Source: Ganoderma boninense | Lineage: Eukaryota > Basidiomycota > Agaricomycetes > Polyporales > Polyporaceae | Direction of reading: 5' to 3' | Length of the DNA: 64,000 bases | Assembly: GCA_002900995.3 (NCBI GenBank) | Contig: CM035312.1 | Coordinates: 868,001 to 932,000 of the forward strand | In this document: positions 10,533-23,150 of the stretch, one piece after another | Numbering within the stretch: position 1 is the stretch's first letter | Layout: each line of letters begins with the position of its first letter | Notes under the pieces: model-generated | The model's input: only the letters and a program-made list of their open reading frames with translations | Told to the model about the DNA's origin: nothing | Databases searched by the model: none | Program-made: the position numbers and the translations under genes

Positions 10533-12788
10533 TTACGAAAATAGGTCGACGAGGATGGTGATGATCCCGAGAACTATGAATCGGGCGGACATAGAACGGG
10601 CGAGGGGCAGGGCGGGAACGCAGGGAGGGGCAAGACGATCGCCTACAGGTCAGACGACACCGTGACGGACCGGGAGCGCGGGGAGAGTGGACGCACCGAT
10701 CTCGACTGCAATGAGCGCGATGACGATCTGCTCGAGGCGCTCGGCGTGGCGGGAGGTGACGGTCTCCTTGAGGAGCTGGAGCATGTCCTGGAGGACCTCG
10801 ACGCGCGAGTTGAGGAGGTCGATCCGCTGTGGGATCTCGAGGTAGCTCCGCGCGGCGTCGTAGAGCGGCTGGAGGTCGGGGTACGTCTGACGGACACACG
10901 TCAGCATTACGCGCACAGGCAGCATACGTACGGGTGGCTGCGCGGGGAGAGAGCTGGGGGGAGGGGGAGAAAGAGGGCGGCGGCGTGGTATCGGCGGAGG
11001 AGCGAGTTCGGTAGGCAGGGTGACGATCGGGCGTCGTCGTCAGAATAAGCGTAGGATAAACGCACCCAGAACACTTCCTGGAAAGCGCGGAGCCCGCGCG
11101 TGAGACGATGCCAAAGGGAGCTAGGACAGATGGGTCGCGCGCACCGGAGAATCGAGCACCGAGCCGACAGAATTAATGTTCGTGCGGAGCAGAAAGAGCT
11201 CGCCGATCTTCCTCATGATTTCCTTGTGATTCATGTCGATTTTGCCCGTCGCGCTGATGATTTCGGGGATGTCCTTCGTGTCTTCTATCGTGGCAGATAT
11301 GAGATTCTCGAACTGGCGGGTTGCTGTTAGAAACCATCGTAACGTCCCAACACCGGGATGAAACCCTACCAGTGATATCTTCACAGATTGAGCGAGCGCG
11401 TGTGACAGCGACAGCTTCGTCCTGAAACTCAAGGCGTTAAGCACGGACCCGGAAGTCAGTCAAGAAGGACTAACATGTAACTTGAACCTTTCCGTAATGT
11501 TATGACATCGTTGTATATCCTGAACGATTATTCGAATTCAGCGGGCATGTCGCGCGGGAACAGATCGAGATGATGACTACTTGCCGACTGTAGCTCGCGT
11601 AATAGAAGTTGAGGTCCTCCATCTCCACGTCCTGCGGCGCTACGCTGATGTTCGTCTCCTTCAAACTGACAACTCCATGGCAGGGTCGAGACTTACCTAG
11701 CCGCTCAACCTCGAAGCGTTTTCTATACCTGGTCAGCAAGCATGCGTCAAGAGCATGTGGCAAACCGCTTACAATGACGAAAGAAACCTCTTCTCTTGCG
11801 CTTCTGTCATACCCCAAATCACGACGGTGCCGTATTCGAAGATAAATATCTCCGCCTCGGTAGGTGTCTCGGAGAACTTGCTCCGTTTCCTGCTATTGCC
11901 ATCCGTCCCTGCCGGCGGCTCCGCCCCGGACTGGCCCTGCATGTCGGTCCCTGAGCCGCCAGGCGCAAGCTCGGGAACCCCGAGAAGGTCCCCCGTTCTG
12001 CTCTGATTGTGGGAAGAGGCAGTCTGAAAGTGGACATGTGCGTGGGTGCCAGACTGGGCAGTGGGCTGGGCAGAAGGGGGCTCATAGACGTATGGGGTGT
12101 AGATCACATCGACTATGATTCGGGGGTTGGTGTGGTACGAGCCGCGGCGAGCGTTGAAGAACTTCATCAGTTCAGGGAAGCGGTAGGAGCTGTCCAGACC
12201 GCGTTATGAATGCACGAACGTTTCCGCCGGAAGGTGACGCACGGCGGCCAGGTTCGAGGCGAGTGCAGATATGGGAATGTGTGTGAGTGGGAACGTACCT
12301 CGCAGTGGCATATGCGGTCACCCTGGGGAGCGACTTGGCCTTCTTCTTCGTGAGGCGAAGCGCATCCCTGCGCGCCGTGCCGGCGGGAATGAGGTCGATC
12401 TGATTATACACCTATGTCGTAAAGTGGCAATAGGAGGAAGAAGGAAGGCAGGCCACGCGGTGAGAGTCGAGACAGGATGCACGCGCCGAAGGGGGTGCGA
12501 GAAGCGACGTACCTCAGCATCGTCGGGCTCCTCTTCTTCGTCAGCATCCTCGTCCTCGCTGTCTGCGAGGGTTCCGGAGCCCTCGGCAGTCTCGTCGACC
12601 TTGGTTGTTGGGGGCGTTGGTGGCGGCTGAACCTTAGCCTGTTCAAGGACCGGCTCGGCGTGCTCTGGCAGGACTTTCAACTTCCCAGCAACCTTGGTGG
12701 ATCGGTTGGCGCCACGAGCCTTGGCCTCGCCCGAGGTGGCCGTTGGGAGTACAGGGGGAGTTTTTGGATTTGTCTGGGCGGATGACAT
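10533..12788 (-). CDS. DUF155 protein of the RMD1/RMD8/RMND1 family
   Basis: Eleven exons on the minus strand give 464 aa: 12788-12513, 12411-12299, 12189-11773, 11722-11697, 11639-11585, 11519-11475, 11421-11370, 11312-11145, 11077-11066, 10886-10697, 10573-10533. Yeast RMD1/RMD8 and human mitochondrial RMND1 share this domain. RMND1 supports mitochondrial translation; the role of the fungal cytosolic paralogues is poorly known. Family blocks seen are IFIFEYGTVVIWG, KRFEVERL, DLNFYYASYSRIYND, KLSLSHALAQSVK, EVFWTYPDLQPLY and a C-terminal hydrophobic helix (about residues 440-462). The N-terminus is proline-rich followed by an acidic run (about 78-92), like RMD8-type proteins. The EVFW segment is a 12-nt microexon, and the intron at 11584-11520 has a GC donor. 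Confidence 0.88.
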
Positions 12789-13203
12789 GGTCCGAGGCGA
12801 GAGGATGTGTGGCGGGTGGGGAGGATGGGAGGGACAGCAGCGACGAGACGGGACACGGTGGCGGACAGAAGCAGGCTCCCGCGTCCCGGTGGCCCGGCTA
12901 TGATCTCATGCACGAGGCGCCCGGCGTTTAACGTTTACTGGGCCATTAGCGCAGTAAGTGCAGCTGTTAATACCCCGAATAGTCCCCTTAATAAGGAAGC
13001 GAGGAAGCCGTTGCAGTCGCGGTCTCTATTACGTCTTGGCGCTTCGTCGAGGCCTGGGCGCAGGGACGACGTCAAGGTTGTGCTCGTCTTGGACGCGACC
13101 CTCATCGCCGTTGCTTGTGTACTGCTGCTCTCACGCCTCCCTCTTTGGATGCTCTAATCCTAAACCCCGTCTCCCAGGACGCTCTGCGTTTCTTCAGTGC
13201 CAG
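12789..13203. promoter_or_regulatory. Shared divergent promoter, DUF155 / DNAJC11
   Basis: 415 bp between two divergent start codons. Both neighbours have mitochondrial-type homologues, so co-regulation is possible but unproven. I see no clear TATA box or repeat. Confidence 0.45.
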
Positions 13204-16200
13204 ATGTCAGGAAACGCGGACCGCCCCTTGCCCCCAGCCGCCCCCGCTGGCGACAAGGAATATTTCTAGTGAACACATCCTTGCCCCCCATTGCGCCACA
13301 GTGACACCGCTGACGCGCTAGAGCAGTTCTGTCTTCAACCTCCCAAAGGCAGCCTCGGACCAGGAGATCCGCGAACGGTACAGGCAGCTCTCCATTGTCT
13401 TCCACCCGGACAAGCAGGTGAACGAAGCTCGCAAGGAGGCAGCAACGCAGCGGTTCCTCGAGGTGCAGAAGGCATATGAGGGTGCGTGACCACTTTGCAC
13501 CCGCTCGCTTGTCCGAATTCTCAACTTTTTGCCACGGTTTACAGTCTTGTCCGATCCGGTCAGACGGTGCGTCCGTGCTTAGAGTGCGCTCCTTTCCTGA
13601 ACTCTGCTCATGCTCAATGCAGCCGTGCCTACGACATCCTAGGTCCAGCTTCCCCGCCACGTCATGCTCCCCATTTGCACACACTGACGCTCTGTCAGCG
13701 CAGGCCCAGAAGGCCTCCAGCTCCTCCAAACCGCCGAGTTCCATCACCTCGCGGAAGAGCAGGCAAGCTTCCCATGTCTTTCTGCGATAAACGCCCTTTG
13801 ACGTAAACATCTTCGGCCACAGTTTGAGCAAGAGCTGCGCCGTCAGCAGCGTGAGCTAGATCGCCTTCGCGTCGAGCAGGCCCTCCATCCCAAGGGTAAC
13901 GTAATCGTCGGCTTCGACCTCTCGTCCATTTTCGACGACGAGTACGAGGATGCGGATGGCTCGCCGGCCCCTCCTTTGCAGAACTTCCGCCTGGCCCTTG
14001 GCGAGGTTCGAAAGAACAAGTTTACCGTCAGGCACCGTGTGCAGGCAGGTTTTGCGGCCGTCCCTAGTGTGCTCCAGAGGCCTGATGTTCAAGTTTAGAC
14101 AGACATCACCAAGAACACATGGTTGCAGCTGACTAGTCGTGTTACACTCGGCGCGGCGGCGCCCAACAAGTCGTATGCTGGTTCGACGATGATGGGAACA
14201 GTGCGACATCAGTTTTCTCCCCGTCTGAATTTTGAGGTTTGTGCTCTCACCCGCACCTTCCCTCGTAATGAGTCCGGCTTATCTTCTGGAAATTCTCTAG
14301 GCAACGACAAGTGTCCTCAGCGTGTCCGGGCTCATCTTGAAAAGCACATATCGGACCGACGATTACGTCGTCGCGTGCCAAACTGAACTGAGCCCTGCGC
14401 ACGTCCTACAGCCCTTCGTCCCGAGAGGAAACAGGCCAATCCTACTACCACCTCTCACCGTATCAATATATCGGCGACTCTTCCCGAAATCCTCTACGCA
14501 GGGCACGCTGGAAGCTTCCATCACGCCTTCAGGCCCCAGAATCTCGGTTGGTGTAACGTCTTCGGCATTCCACGACAGTTCGCCTGATCGAACGGCGGAC
14601 GACGAGCCGCCACATACGGAGTCACCATTCCGCGCGCCGTCTTCTTCTGGCCTTGCGCTCTATTCGAGCGACTGGCAGATCGGATTGGATCTTGCGGGCC
14701 TTGGGTCTGGGCTCAATGGACGTTATGGTGTAACCTTCTTGGAGCTTGGCGTGACGTTCTACACCGTAGGCCGCCTCGGGCTGGCTGGCCTCACCTGGTT
14801 AGTTGGTGGCGAGTGGCGTGACGACAAAAGTTCCATGGGTGCCAACGTCAGTGTCAATCATGACGGCGTAGTGCTCCGTATCGAGTGGGTGCCGATTTGG
14901 TCCTCGTAGAAGTCGGCAGACTAATGGATTGACAGCGGGATGTACCATGGCCAGACGCTATCCCTACCGATCATCCTCTCGCACGAACATAACGAGAACC
15001 TGGGCTTCTGGACTGCTGTATTGCCATCTAGTGCGTTAGCTTTGCTTTATTATTTCAGGCTAAGGCCCCGGCGCCGCATGCAGAGGGTGATGTCCGTGTG
15101 ATGTTTTGCTTCCGAGCAATTTTCTGCGCCTCTCATGCTTCGACCTCACAGGTACCTACAACAGGCGCGTCGTCAGCTCCAGGAAGAAAGGTCGGAGTTG
15201 CTCCGTCAGAGGCATGAAACCATTTCCCTGCTCCAGGACACGGCCATCAGACATATGCGCGCCGAGGAGGCATGTGACGGTATGATATGTTTTTGTCTCG
15301 CGGATCGACTTTTAACCCCCGCTGGGTCTCTCTCACAGGTTTAGTAATCCTCGAGGCACATTATGGCCCATCCGAGCAGGACGAGGGGACCGACGGTCTC
15401 GACGTCGACGTCACCATTCCCATGCAGGCCCTGGTGAATTCCAGTCAACTCTATATTCCAGGGAAGCGAAGCAAGGTGAGCCGCTTGGGTCCTTGACCTC
15501 CGTTTTTTCTGTATACGGTGCCGTAGGCCGGCCTATCCGGCCTTTCCCTCGATGATAAGGCCGTTGTTTTTGCGGTTGCCTGATGACCCCAGGTCCACGG
15601 ACGTTTTCCCTTGAGTCTACTCAAACCAAACCATCGGGATCCGGCCGCCGCATGAGCCTGATCAGTCGAACATGCTTCTTGCTGTCCGTTTCGCCGCTGC
15701 CTATCATGTTCTTGCGTTAAAATAAAGCTTTGCTGCGTACCTTCCGCACAAGTTTTCTTCGTGCCTGGCAGGCGTTTCTATGCGCCGGAAAAACGGGCAG
15801 CAAGGACCCACTAGTGATGACCGAGCGTCGTGGGTAGGCGGTAGTGCTGTTATCTTACCGTTATGTTGAACCGTGTTTCCCATCATTTAGTCATCTCAGC
15901 GACGTGTGCTTCTTGCTGATTCCCGCTTCCTTCCCTTTATAATATAGGCCGGCATTCCAGGTTTCTACGACCCTGTCGCGGGGGTCCCGAAGGCGTTGCG
16001 CGTACGGTACAAATTCCGCGGCCACATGCATTACGCAGAAATTCCCGATTATATGCCGGTTGTGATCCCCCTGAAAGGTACGCAGCACTCCTTAACTCAG
16101 ATTTCATGCCTCGGTCCTCGTGGTGGTCGAGGCGGTGGGCCGCAGCGAACCCTCGCGGTCTTCAGAAAGCAGGGCTCGATACGGGCAGGGCTCGATCACG

Positions 16201-16261
16201 GTTGAGCCTATTCCTGGACGCTGATTTGCTTTCATCTGCCGTAGATCACTTGGTCGAATGA
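13204..16261 (+). CDS. DNAJC11-type J-domain protein (DUF3395)
   Basis: Thirteen exons give 610 aa: 13204-13268, 13327-13481, 13545-13566, 13623-13642, 13704-13762, 13823-14048, 14103-14236, 14301-14884, 14936-15091, 15152-15279, 15339-15475, 15948-16077, 16245-16261. The J domain (about residues 20-88) carries the HPD tripeptide in SIVFHPDKQ. A beta-rich middle region follows with VRHQFSPRLNFE and YRRLFPKSS. Next is a short hydrophobic segment with an Arg-rich edge (ALALLYYFRLRPRRR), a coiled-coil stretch (QQARRQLQEERSELLRQR) and a C-terminal DUF3395 ending KFRGHMHYAEIPDY. DNAJC11 in animals binds the MICOS/SAM complexes and shapes cristae. A GC-AG intron lies at 13763-13822. The intron 15476-15947 is unusually long, with a duplicated acceptor. 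The splice site after 15091 is my least certain junction. Confidence 0.88.
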
Positions 16262-19200
16262 ATGGCGAGGGGCGTGGTCGTCCTGGCGGCTCGCGCATGA
16301 CACCTCCACCGCTCCTTCTGCGATCACTCGCCCGTCATGGGGACCCACATCCCTGCTTGGATGCTCGCACTCGTCCCCGCCGGCTTACGGCCTTGCGACG
16401 GTGCGCGCATTTGTTTCCAAGGCATGCACTACTACCTCCGCAACCTCTCCTTGGCCAGGGGAGCGGACTTGCCGGCCAGTGTCTTGCATTCAGTTAACTT
16501 ATTGTATTGTCGACGAGCCCGGCAACGGCAATCGTACCTCCTCCCTGCTCTTCAGGTCTCTAAGGACCACCTCGCCCGAAATCGAGGATATCAGTCGATA
16601 TCAGTGCATGAACATCTCGCGCAGGCCAGCGGACTGGTAACGGACGTGTACGACTCCCAACATGGTGGCCTTCTAGCCTGCCTTCAACTCCGACCAACTG
16701 CAAAGCATGGCCTGCCCTCCGCTCTTCCCTTCTACTATTAGCTATTAGCTAGCCGCCGGGGCCGTCAGACGCATCTCCAGCAGCGTTGGAGGGGTCGCAA
16801 GGCGCCAAACGCCGACCCCATGCGTTTGCGTGTTTCCCATGTCCACCAGCACGTCCCGGAGGCGCGCGCGGGCACGAGCCATCCCTGGAAGCCGTGTGCA
16901 CGACTTCATTCCAATGCCCGTCCACTCGCCGTTGAATGCAGCTGACGCCGCTTCGCGCAGGGCCGTGCTACCCCGTTTGTCCCGCGCACACCCTTAAGCC
17001 GCACCAGCCAGGCGGAGAAGGCGGCTTGGCGACGCCACCATCGTGAACGTGGGCCCCCCTGATATCGATGGCGGACGATGAAGGCCTCGAAATAGTCAAG
17101 CCAGCGTCGGAGTCGCTGTAGCTTTGGCTCTGGCCCGCGCCTCGGAGGTTGCGACACCCGAGCCCCATCGGACGGCGTGACGCGCGGGGCCCCCGCACCT
17201 GGCTTCGGGATCGGGACGCGCGGGCATGACGGTGCGGCGCAGCCCGTTAGCTGCATATGGCGACAGACGTGCGCCTGGGGCGGCGCGAGCGTTGAGTCAA
17301 GGTTCAGTCCAGTCTGCAAACTTCAGAGAGGCAGGCAGGCGTTTAGGCTTGAGTTACGTTCAGGGCAGATCTCGACGTCGGCCGGTCTATCAGGCCCAGG
17401 GTTCCCTTCCCGCCTGGCGCTGGCCGCTGACCGAGGTCTGAACCTACGTTATGATTATGCACGCCGCTGCGTGCATCATGGCGCACCCCCGAGATCTAGC
17501 CCTCGGCCGACGCGCGTCCTGGCAGGACGCGTTGCCACATTGCGCGCGCATCGCGAGCGGATCCGCATTCGCAGAATAGCACACAGCTGAGCGCGAAGGC
17601 GAGGCCGGCAGCTGTGGCGCCGCATTCTCCTGTCAGTGCTGCTGGCAATGCTGGTTCTGCTTACATACTCATCTCATCGCAGGTATGCCTGGGCCGGGTG
17701 TCCGTGGTGCTGCGCGCAGGGCAGGCGGGTGCAGGCATGAGCCTGGGACGCAGGTGTGCCTGCTCGCGTCGCACATAGGGCGGGGGTGAGGCGTGCACCC
17801 GCATCGGGGTCGCGGGCGAGGTTGCACCGTGTGGCCGGACTAGGAACGCAGGGTGCGCGACATGAAGTCATAACGTCAATCTCGCTCGCACAGAAAATAT
17901 CTGGGGGCCGTCAGCAGCTGCAGGCAACGCTTCTCTCTTCCCTTCACGCGCGCGGTGGGCCGCGAACCGCGCTGGCATCCCGCATCCCGGCTCCCAGGGA
18001 CGTCTCAGCCAGCGGGCACGTTGCTCCTGCACTCCCTGGGACCTGCCATACAATGCATTCTAATGCGGGGCTAGACTCGCCAGCGGATTGCGGTCACAGA
18101 ATGCGACGATGTGAAGTGCTAGGATTCGGATGCGCTCGTGTGCTGCTGGTCCTGCTGCGCTATCGACGTTTTCTCAAATGGGGTTCCCTGCTCAGGCAGA
18201 TGCAGTGGAAGTATGGAAAATTCTGCATCTACCGCACGCGCGAAGCATATGCGCATTCGTTTCGCCTCCTGCCTCTCGGTATTTTGGGGTCGGTGTCCCC
18301 TCGAATCTCCGACGAGAGCTAGAGCTCGAGCCCTCGAATTCGATCAGCTGGGCCTTGTGCCGGGGAGGGAGCGAGGGAGAAGGCGGGCGCAGAATTCTGA
18401 CTTGCAGCCACTCGCTGGTCGATTCGCGCCGCTCTCAGGCCATAGGCGTTTGGGAGGCCCTCCTGCTTCTTTGGCGACCGCGCGAGCACTCTGCGTCCTG
18501 CGACGCGAGAGGGGGCAGCTTCTTGTCTCTTCTCTGGGTTCGCCCCATTCTGCGCCGTGTTCGCGTTCTCATCCTCTTCTCGTAATTCCTCGCGCGGGGA
18601 GGCGACGAGCAGGGGTCCGGAAGCCGTTGCCGTAGCCCGTGTGGGGACCGTATCGCCAGCCCTGGCGGGCGAGATTGAGAAGGCTTCGCGTTCTGCGCGA
18701 GTCATTCCAGCACGTTACGGACGCGAGCCCGGGCGAAGGCGAACCGCATCCGAGGGATTCGTATTCATATGCAAACGCAAGGCAGTCTAGGCTCCCGCGT
18801 GCATGTCCCGGGGGCACGGCGAGCCGATGGGAGAAGATGCGCAGACATCGGTTGGGAGGGCGGGGTGGTGCGACGCAGGCCTCGCGCGGGACGGGGACAG
18901 GGGAGGAGCCGACGGGTAGCTCTGGCAGCGGACAGGAGCAATGGAAGCGGGAGGCGAGCGCGAGTGCGAATGCAGAATGCGGGAAGACAGATGAGCGTGC
19001 GCACATGCACACCGTGGACGCCTGGCGGCTGCGTCTGCGCCGACGGTGGAAATGGCCGCACGCCGCGAGACGCGAGCTGCGGGTTTCCTCCCAGGCTCGC
19101 TTGTCTTCTCCCGCGATGCTTTTGGCACGCTCACGTCAGATTCAGAGTGCGTCCGTGTCCGCTGCCATGGTCCCCCCCTCCTCCACCGGCCATCCTCCCG

Positions 19201-21550
19201 CCACTCCGCCGCCTCTCGGTCCCTCTCCAGCCCGGACGCCCGCCGTCCATTCTCAATCGCACCTCCGCCATTGGGCCCTAGCCTGCGCGCCGGCGCAGGA
19301 GCGAGACCCGCCGCAAAGGGCAGGGCGGGCCTCCTCGCCTATTAGTATCTGTGCCGGAAGGGGAATAAGCATGCAGGTAGGACGTGGGTACGTGGACTGG
19401 CGTATGTGATCACCGACTGGCGAGAACCTCATTCAACGACGCCAGAACCCCGCGTCCTGGTCTCAGACTCTCAGCAGTCAATGGGCCCCGGCCGCAGGCG
19501 GTTCTGCGTTCTCCCTCCGATGCAGCTGCGTCCCTCGCCCGGTGCTGCGGACTCAGGGCTGCAGCTGCCCGCAGATAAGGGACACAGACCCGGGCCTGTT
19601 TTGGGGCGAACCCCAGCAGCTGGCTCCGGGAGGGCCACGGTGGTATTTGCTGAGTAGGTACTTGGTGGATTTCGGTATTCTGGTGCGCGCGCTAGGTTGG
19701 ACGGGACGTCGGAAGCTGGGACACGTATTCAGTCGGGCTGCGTGCGTGGGCACGGCCGCGAGGGCCATCGTTCACGCGGACCTGCCGCATCGAGCGTCGT
19801 CGACGTCCTATTGCTCTCATGGGACCCGTTTGAGCAGGAGCGTTGGCCCGAGGCCCCCCGGCGAGGGATCCGGAGTCGACTGGTGGCGTCGCGCGTTTCC
19901 TGGCGATTTTCTTTTTCTGATTGCTGGTCGATGACGCGGGCGTGAGCGTGTGGCCGTGGGGGAACCGAGCGCGAGCGCGTGCCCGTCGATGCGTCTTTGG
20001 ATTCCTGTCGCGCGTTTTTGCCGGCTGTTTGGACGAGGCGCGCATGCTCGGCCACTGTGGTGGAATGTTGCTGGGCGGAGGATGATTGCCGCGGATAAAA
20101 CCATGTGGCGGAAGTCGCCGGAGGCTCAGACAAATGCGGGGTGTGTCAGGGAGTGGCTGTTGGCTGGATTGGACGGGGGTGGTCACTGGGTGGTCAAGGA
20201 ACCAGTTGGCCTTCGTCGACGATGGGCGGCCGGCGACGGGTGGGAACTCGGCGGCGCGGGTCTGAGTCTAACAGAGCAGATCAAAGTTGAAGTACAGCGC
20301 GAGATGCCGAGCCCCATCGGACGTCCGGCTCTTTAGGGCAAACCCTCCCACGTTCAATCTAGTCGAATAGATTAGGGTGGCGAGCTGTGTACGTACAGTC
20401 CTCGTTTGGTATCGCTGGCGTTCGCGGGAGTAATGGACGTAAGCCCTGCGTGACACTCGCGTGATGCCTGCGTCACAGGCCCGCGTATGGGCCGTGGCCG
20501 TGATTCCGACTGGGAATCGGCGGAGCTGTGGCCATCATCGTCCTCGCTCGTCTCGCCACTCTGGAACGCCTGCCTGGAGACGCCGCCGACGCTCCCTTCA
20601 GATTCCTCTGTCAAAATCACTGTCGCTCTCCCTCGCTACAGCTCTGGCTTCCCTCGTCCGACTCCGCACGCCGTCCCGCGAAGCATCAGGTTCGCCGCGG
20701 CGACTCGCGCTGCAGCTGCCAGCGGTGCCATTCTTGCTGCTGAGGGTGCGCGCTGCGCCGCTCCACGCCCAGGTCCCTGGCCCCGGTACGCAGCAACAGG
20801 AGTTTGGCTTCGATTCCGATTCCAAGGCTGCCCTCGCAAAGCCTGTCCAGTGTCGCGGTAGCGGCTATCATGAGACCATCAGCTGGAGGAGATAAATGCG
20901 CCCCGACGGGAGAGGCGGGCGCGAGGCGGCCCAATCGGCGCGGCAATCAGAGGAGAACGTAATGCGGGCGCAAACGCCCTGGAGTGATAAACTTGAGAGG
21001 TGGCGTATGATACTCGAGCAGACGGGATGATGATGATGGGATGTGTCCGCGCATGGCTGTCCGGTGAGACGGGCTATGTCGCGTCGAGGGAGGGGGCCGA
21101 ACAAGGAGCCGTGTTCGAATTGCAGCGGTGTGCGGGCGGCGGGGGAGCGGCGGGGGCGTAGGAGCGTGTGGGGAGTGGGAAAGGGGGCAGGGAGCGAGAT
21201 ATTGGGCCGGGATAAGTTCAAGGGCCGATCTGCGGAGGACTGGGATGTTAATTTGGGCGGCAAAGTTAATGCAAACTCAATCGGGGCTTCTCGAGATTCG
21301 GGATCGCCTGCTTGATTTGGGCGGGACGGGCGAGGGGATCTGGATGGGGGCATCTGGCGAGTGCATCTCAGCGGGCGCCCGCCGTCGCATCTCTGGCAGT
21401 GGCTGCTGTACCCGGGGGCCATATTGGCGCGGCTGCTTAACCTTTCTTGAAGCCCTGCCCTATCAGCGCTTCCACTTCCATTATAAATCGCCCTCCCCGC
21501 CCCGCTGCCGCCCCCTTCGCCTCCCCACATCACCCGCCCTACCGCCCCCC
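16262..21550. other. 5.3 kb gene-free tract upstream of the WOPR gene
   Basis: No ORF here shows domain similarity, consistent codon usage or plausible exon structure. The longest frames (for example 18639-19409 and 17756-18322) overlap open frames on the opposite strand, as expected of GC-rich noncoding DNA. It may contain a long 5' leader or regulatory DNA for the WOPR gene, or decayed sequence. I see no tRNA, rRNA or terminal repeats. Confidence 0.55.
21482..21488 (+). promoter_or_regulatory. TATA-like element before the WOPR gene
   Basis: TATAAAT lies 62 bp before the WOPR start codon, followed by a C-rich pyrimidine tract. The position fits a core promoter with a short leader, though a long leader starting farther upstream is not excluded. 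Confidence 0.4.
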
Positions 21551-23150
21551 ATGCAGCAGCCCACACTCACAAACATCCGCATACGCTCCACCCGCGATGC
21601 CCTCCAGATATTCTTCGCCGTCGCCCGCAACATCCTCCCCATGACCACTCGCAGACTCGACGCAGAGGAGCGCAGAGCGTCAGTCCCCCCTCCCCCGCGC
21701 TACCCGTCCCCTCACACTCACCCCCCCTCTCCAGCATCTCCTCAGGCTGCGTCTACATCTGGGAGGAGCGCTGTGCCAACTCCGAAGCAACTGGAATGGG
21801 CATGGAGAGATGGTGCGTCCCATCCCGCAGCACATTCTAGGTTTGATTTTGTCTTGACTTCTTGTTCCACACAGGACGGACGGCATGGGCTGGGGTCCAA
21901 GCCGTGTCCGCGACGTGAGCTTCCATTGATCGCTGCCCTGCACTGCGCCCCCAACTGACCTGCCAATTATTTTCCAGGAATTTTTGTTTTACCACCAGCG
22001 CGAAAATGAAGTCCATGAAGACCCGAATAACCCCTCCGCGCGCTGGGCGAGCATGATGAGGTGCGCATATATGCATCTCTCCTATTTGTGGTCGGTTGAC
22101 CTGACTGTCTCCTCATGTCGTTCGTTCTAGAAGACGAGATACCCGGAGCAACCTACCTTTTTCCAGACAAGATGCCGAGCGCCTCATCAAGCAGACGTAC
22201 AGCGTGCACGTCTCTCTCCCGGAAGACCGACCTCGGGGCATCACCCGCAAGTGGCACCTCAGTTCGTCCTCTTCCGTTCCTGACCGCTCGCGTCCCCACA
22301 CTAAACTGGTCCGCTAGCCGCCTACTTCAGCCAGACGACACTAGACAGCCTTGGAACAATAGATGCTATCCCTGGCGTCGGCGACGTCCAGGTTCCAGAA
22401 GGAATGTTCAAGAGCGCTCGTGCAAGCAAAATCAACAAGCGCAATGACCCAATGCCTGAGGACATCGGCGCCGCGACACACGAACCGTGGGGTATCAACA
22501 TGCCCCCCACTTCGAGCCATCCATCCATGCCTCCTTACGGAGCCGAGCCCGCAAAGTGGGCAAACGCGTCGCCACGACCCTCGAACTCACCACACCATGC
22601 ACCTGGCGCGTATGGCCCCCCGCATAACCCGTACCCGACGCCACGGAGCTCGTACGAGTCGGCTGACTTTGCACGGCCGCTCTCCACCCACCAACCCTCG
22701 ACGGCCCACTACGCACCCCCGATCGCGGCGCACCCCTCGCACCCTCCACCACCCCCTGGGCAGCTGCCGACGCTCCATGATTCGGGACTAGCCAGCTATC
22801 GCGATCCGTCGCCGTACACGCAGTCCTCCTCGTCGTCTTCCGAGCCTGGAACTTCTCCTCGGACGTTCTCTTCGCCACTCACACCCCCATCGAGTACCTC
22901 GCTGCCCCTCTCAATCAAGAGCGAGAAGCAGCAGGCGCTGCCGAGTGCCCCGAAGCTCGTTCCCCTCTCTTATCTTCAGGGTCTCCAGTCGCAGGGGCGT
23001 CAGCAGCGGGACCCGGTGGACGTCCTCTACCTCCAGCGGTTCTCGACTCCGGACAAGGAGCCGAACCGCCATTCGTGGGCGAGCACGCCGCCATACGACC
23101 GGTTCGGCGAGGACGAGACGAAGCCGACGCTCGTGGACTCGCGGTGGTGA
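21551..23150 (+). CDS. WOPR-domain transcription factor (Gti1/Pac2/Wor1 family)
   Basis: Six exons give 430 aa: 21551-21678, 21735-21812, 21875-21914, 21978-22060, 22131-22261, 22318-23150. WOPR proteins bind DNA through a bipartite N-terminal domain and control morphological switching or sporulation (Wor1, Ryp1, Gti1, Pac2, Ros1). The first half has IRSTRDALQIFFAVARNILP, SGCVYIWEE and RWTDGMGWGPSRV (about residues 8-85). The second half has LIKQTYSV and KWHLTAYFSQ (about 125-160). The remaining 260 residues are a low-complexity tail rich in Pro, Ser and His, with no fold I recognise. The start fits because the WOPR fold begins within ten residues. The gene stands alone, with more than 5 kb of gene-free DNA on each side. 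Confidence 0.92.

Noticed and set aside
14049..14102. Premature stop (TAG) in the DNAJC11 reading frame
   Set aside because: The stop lies inside a 54-nt GT-AG intron. Splicing 14048 to 14103 gives the continuous peptide RHRVQADITKNTW.
18639..19409. 256-codon open frame in the tract before the WOPR gene
   Set aside because: The composition is Arg/Ser/Pro/Ala as expected of GC-rich random sequence, with overlapping frames on both strands and no family.
21128..21958. 276-codon open frame overlapping the WOPR start
   Set aside because: It overlaps the first WOPR exons and runs through their introns. The spliced WOPR model has clear homology and this one has none.
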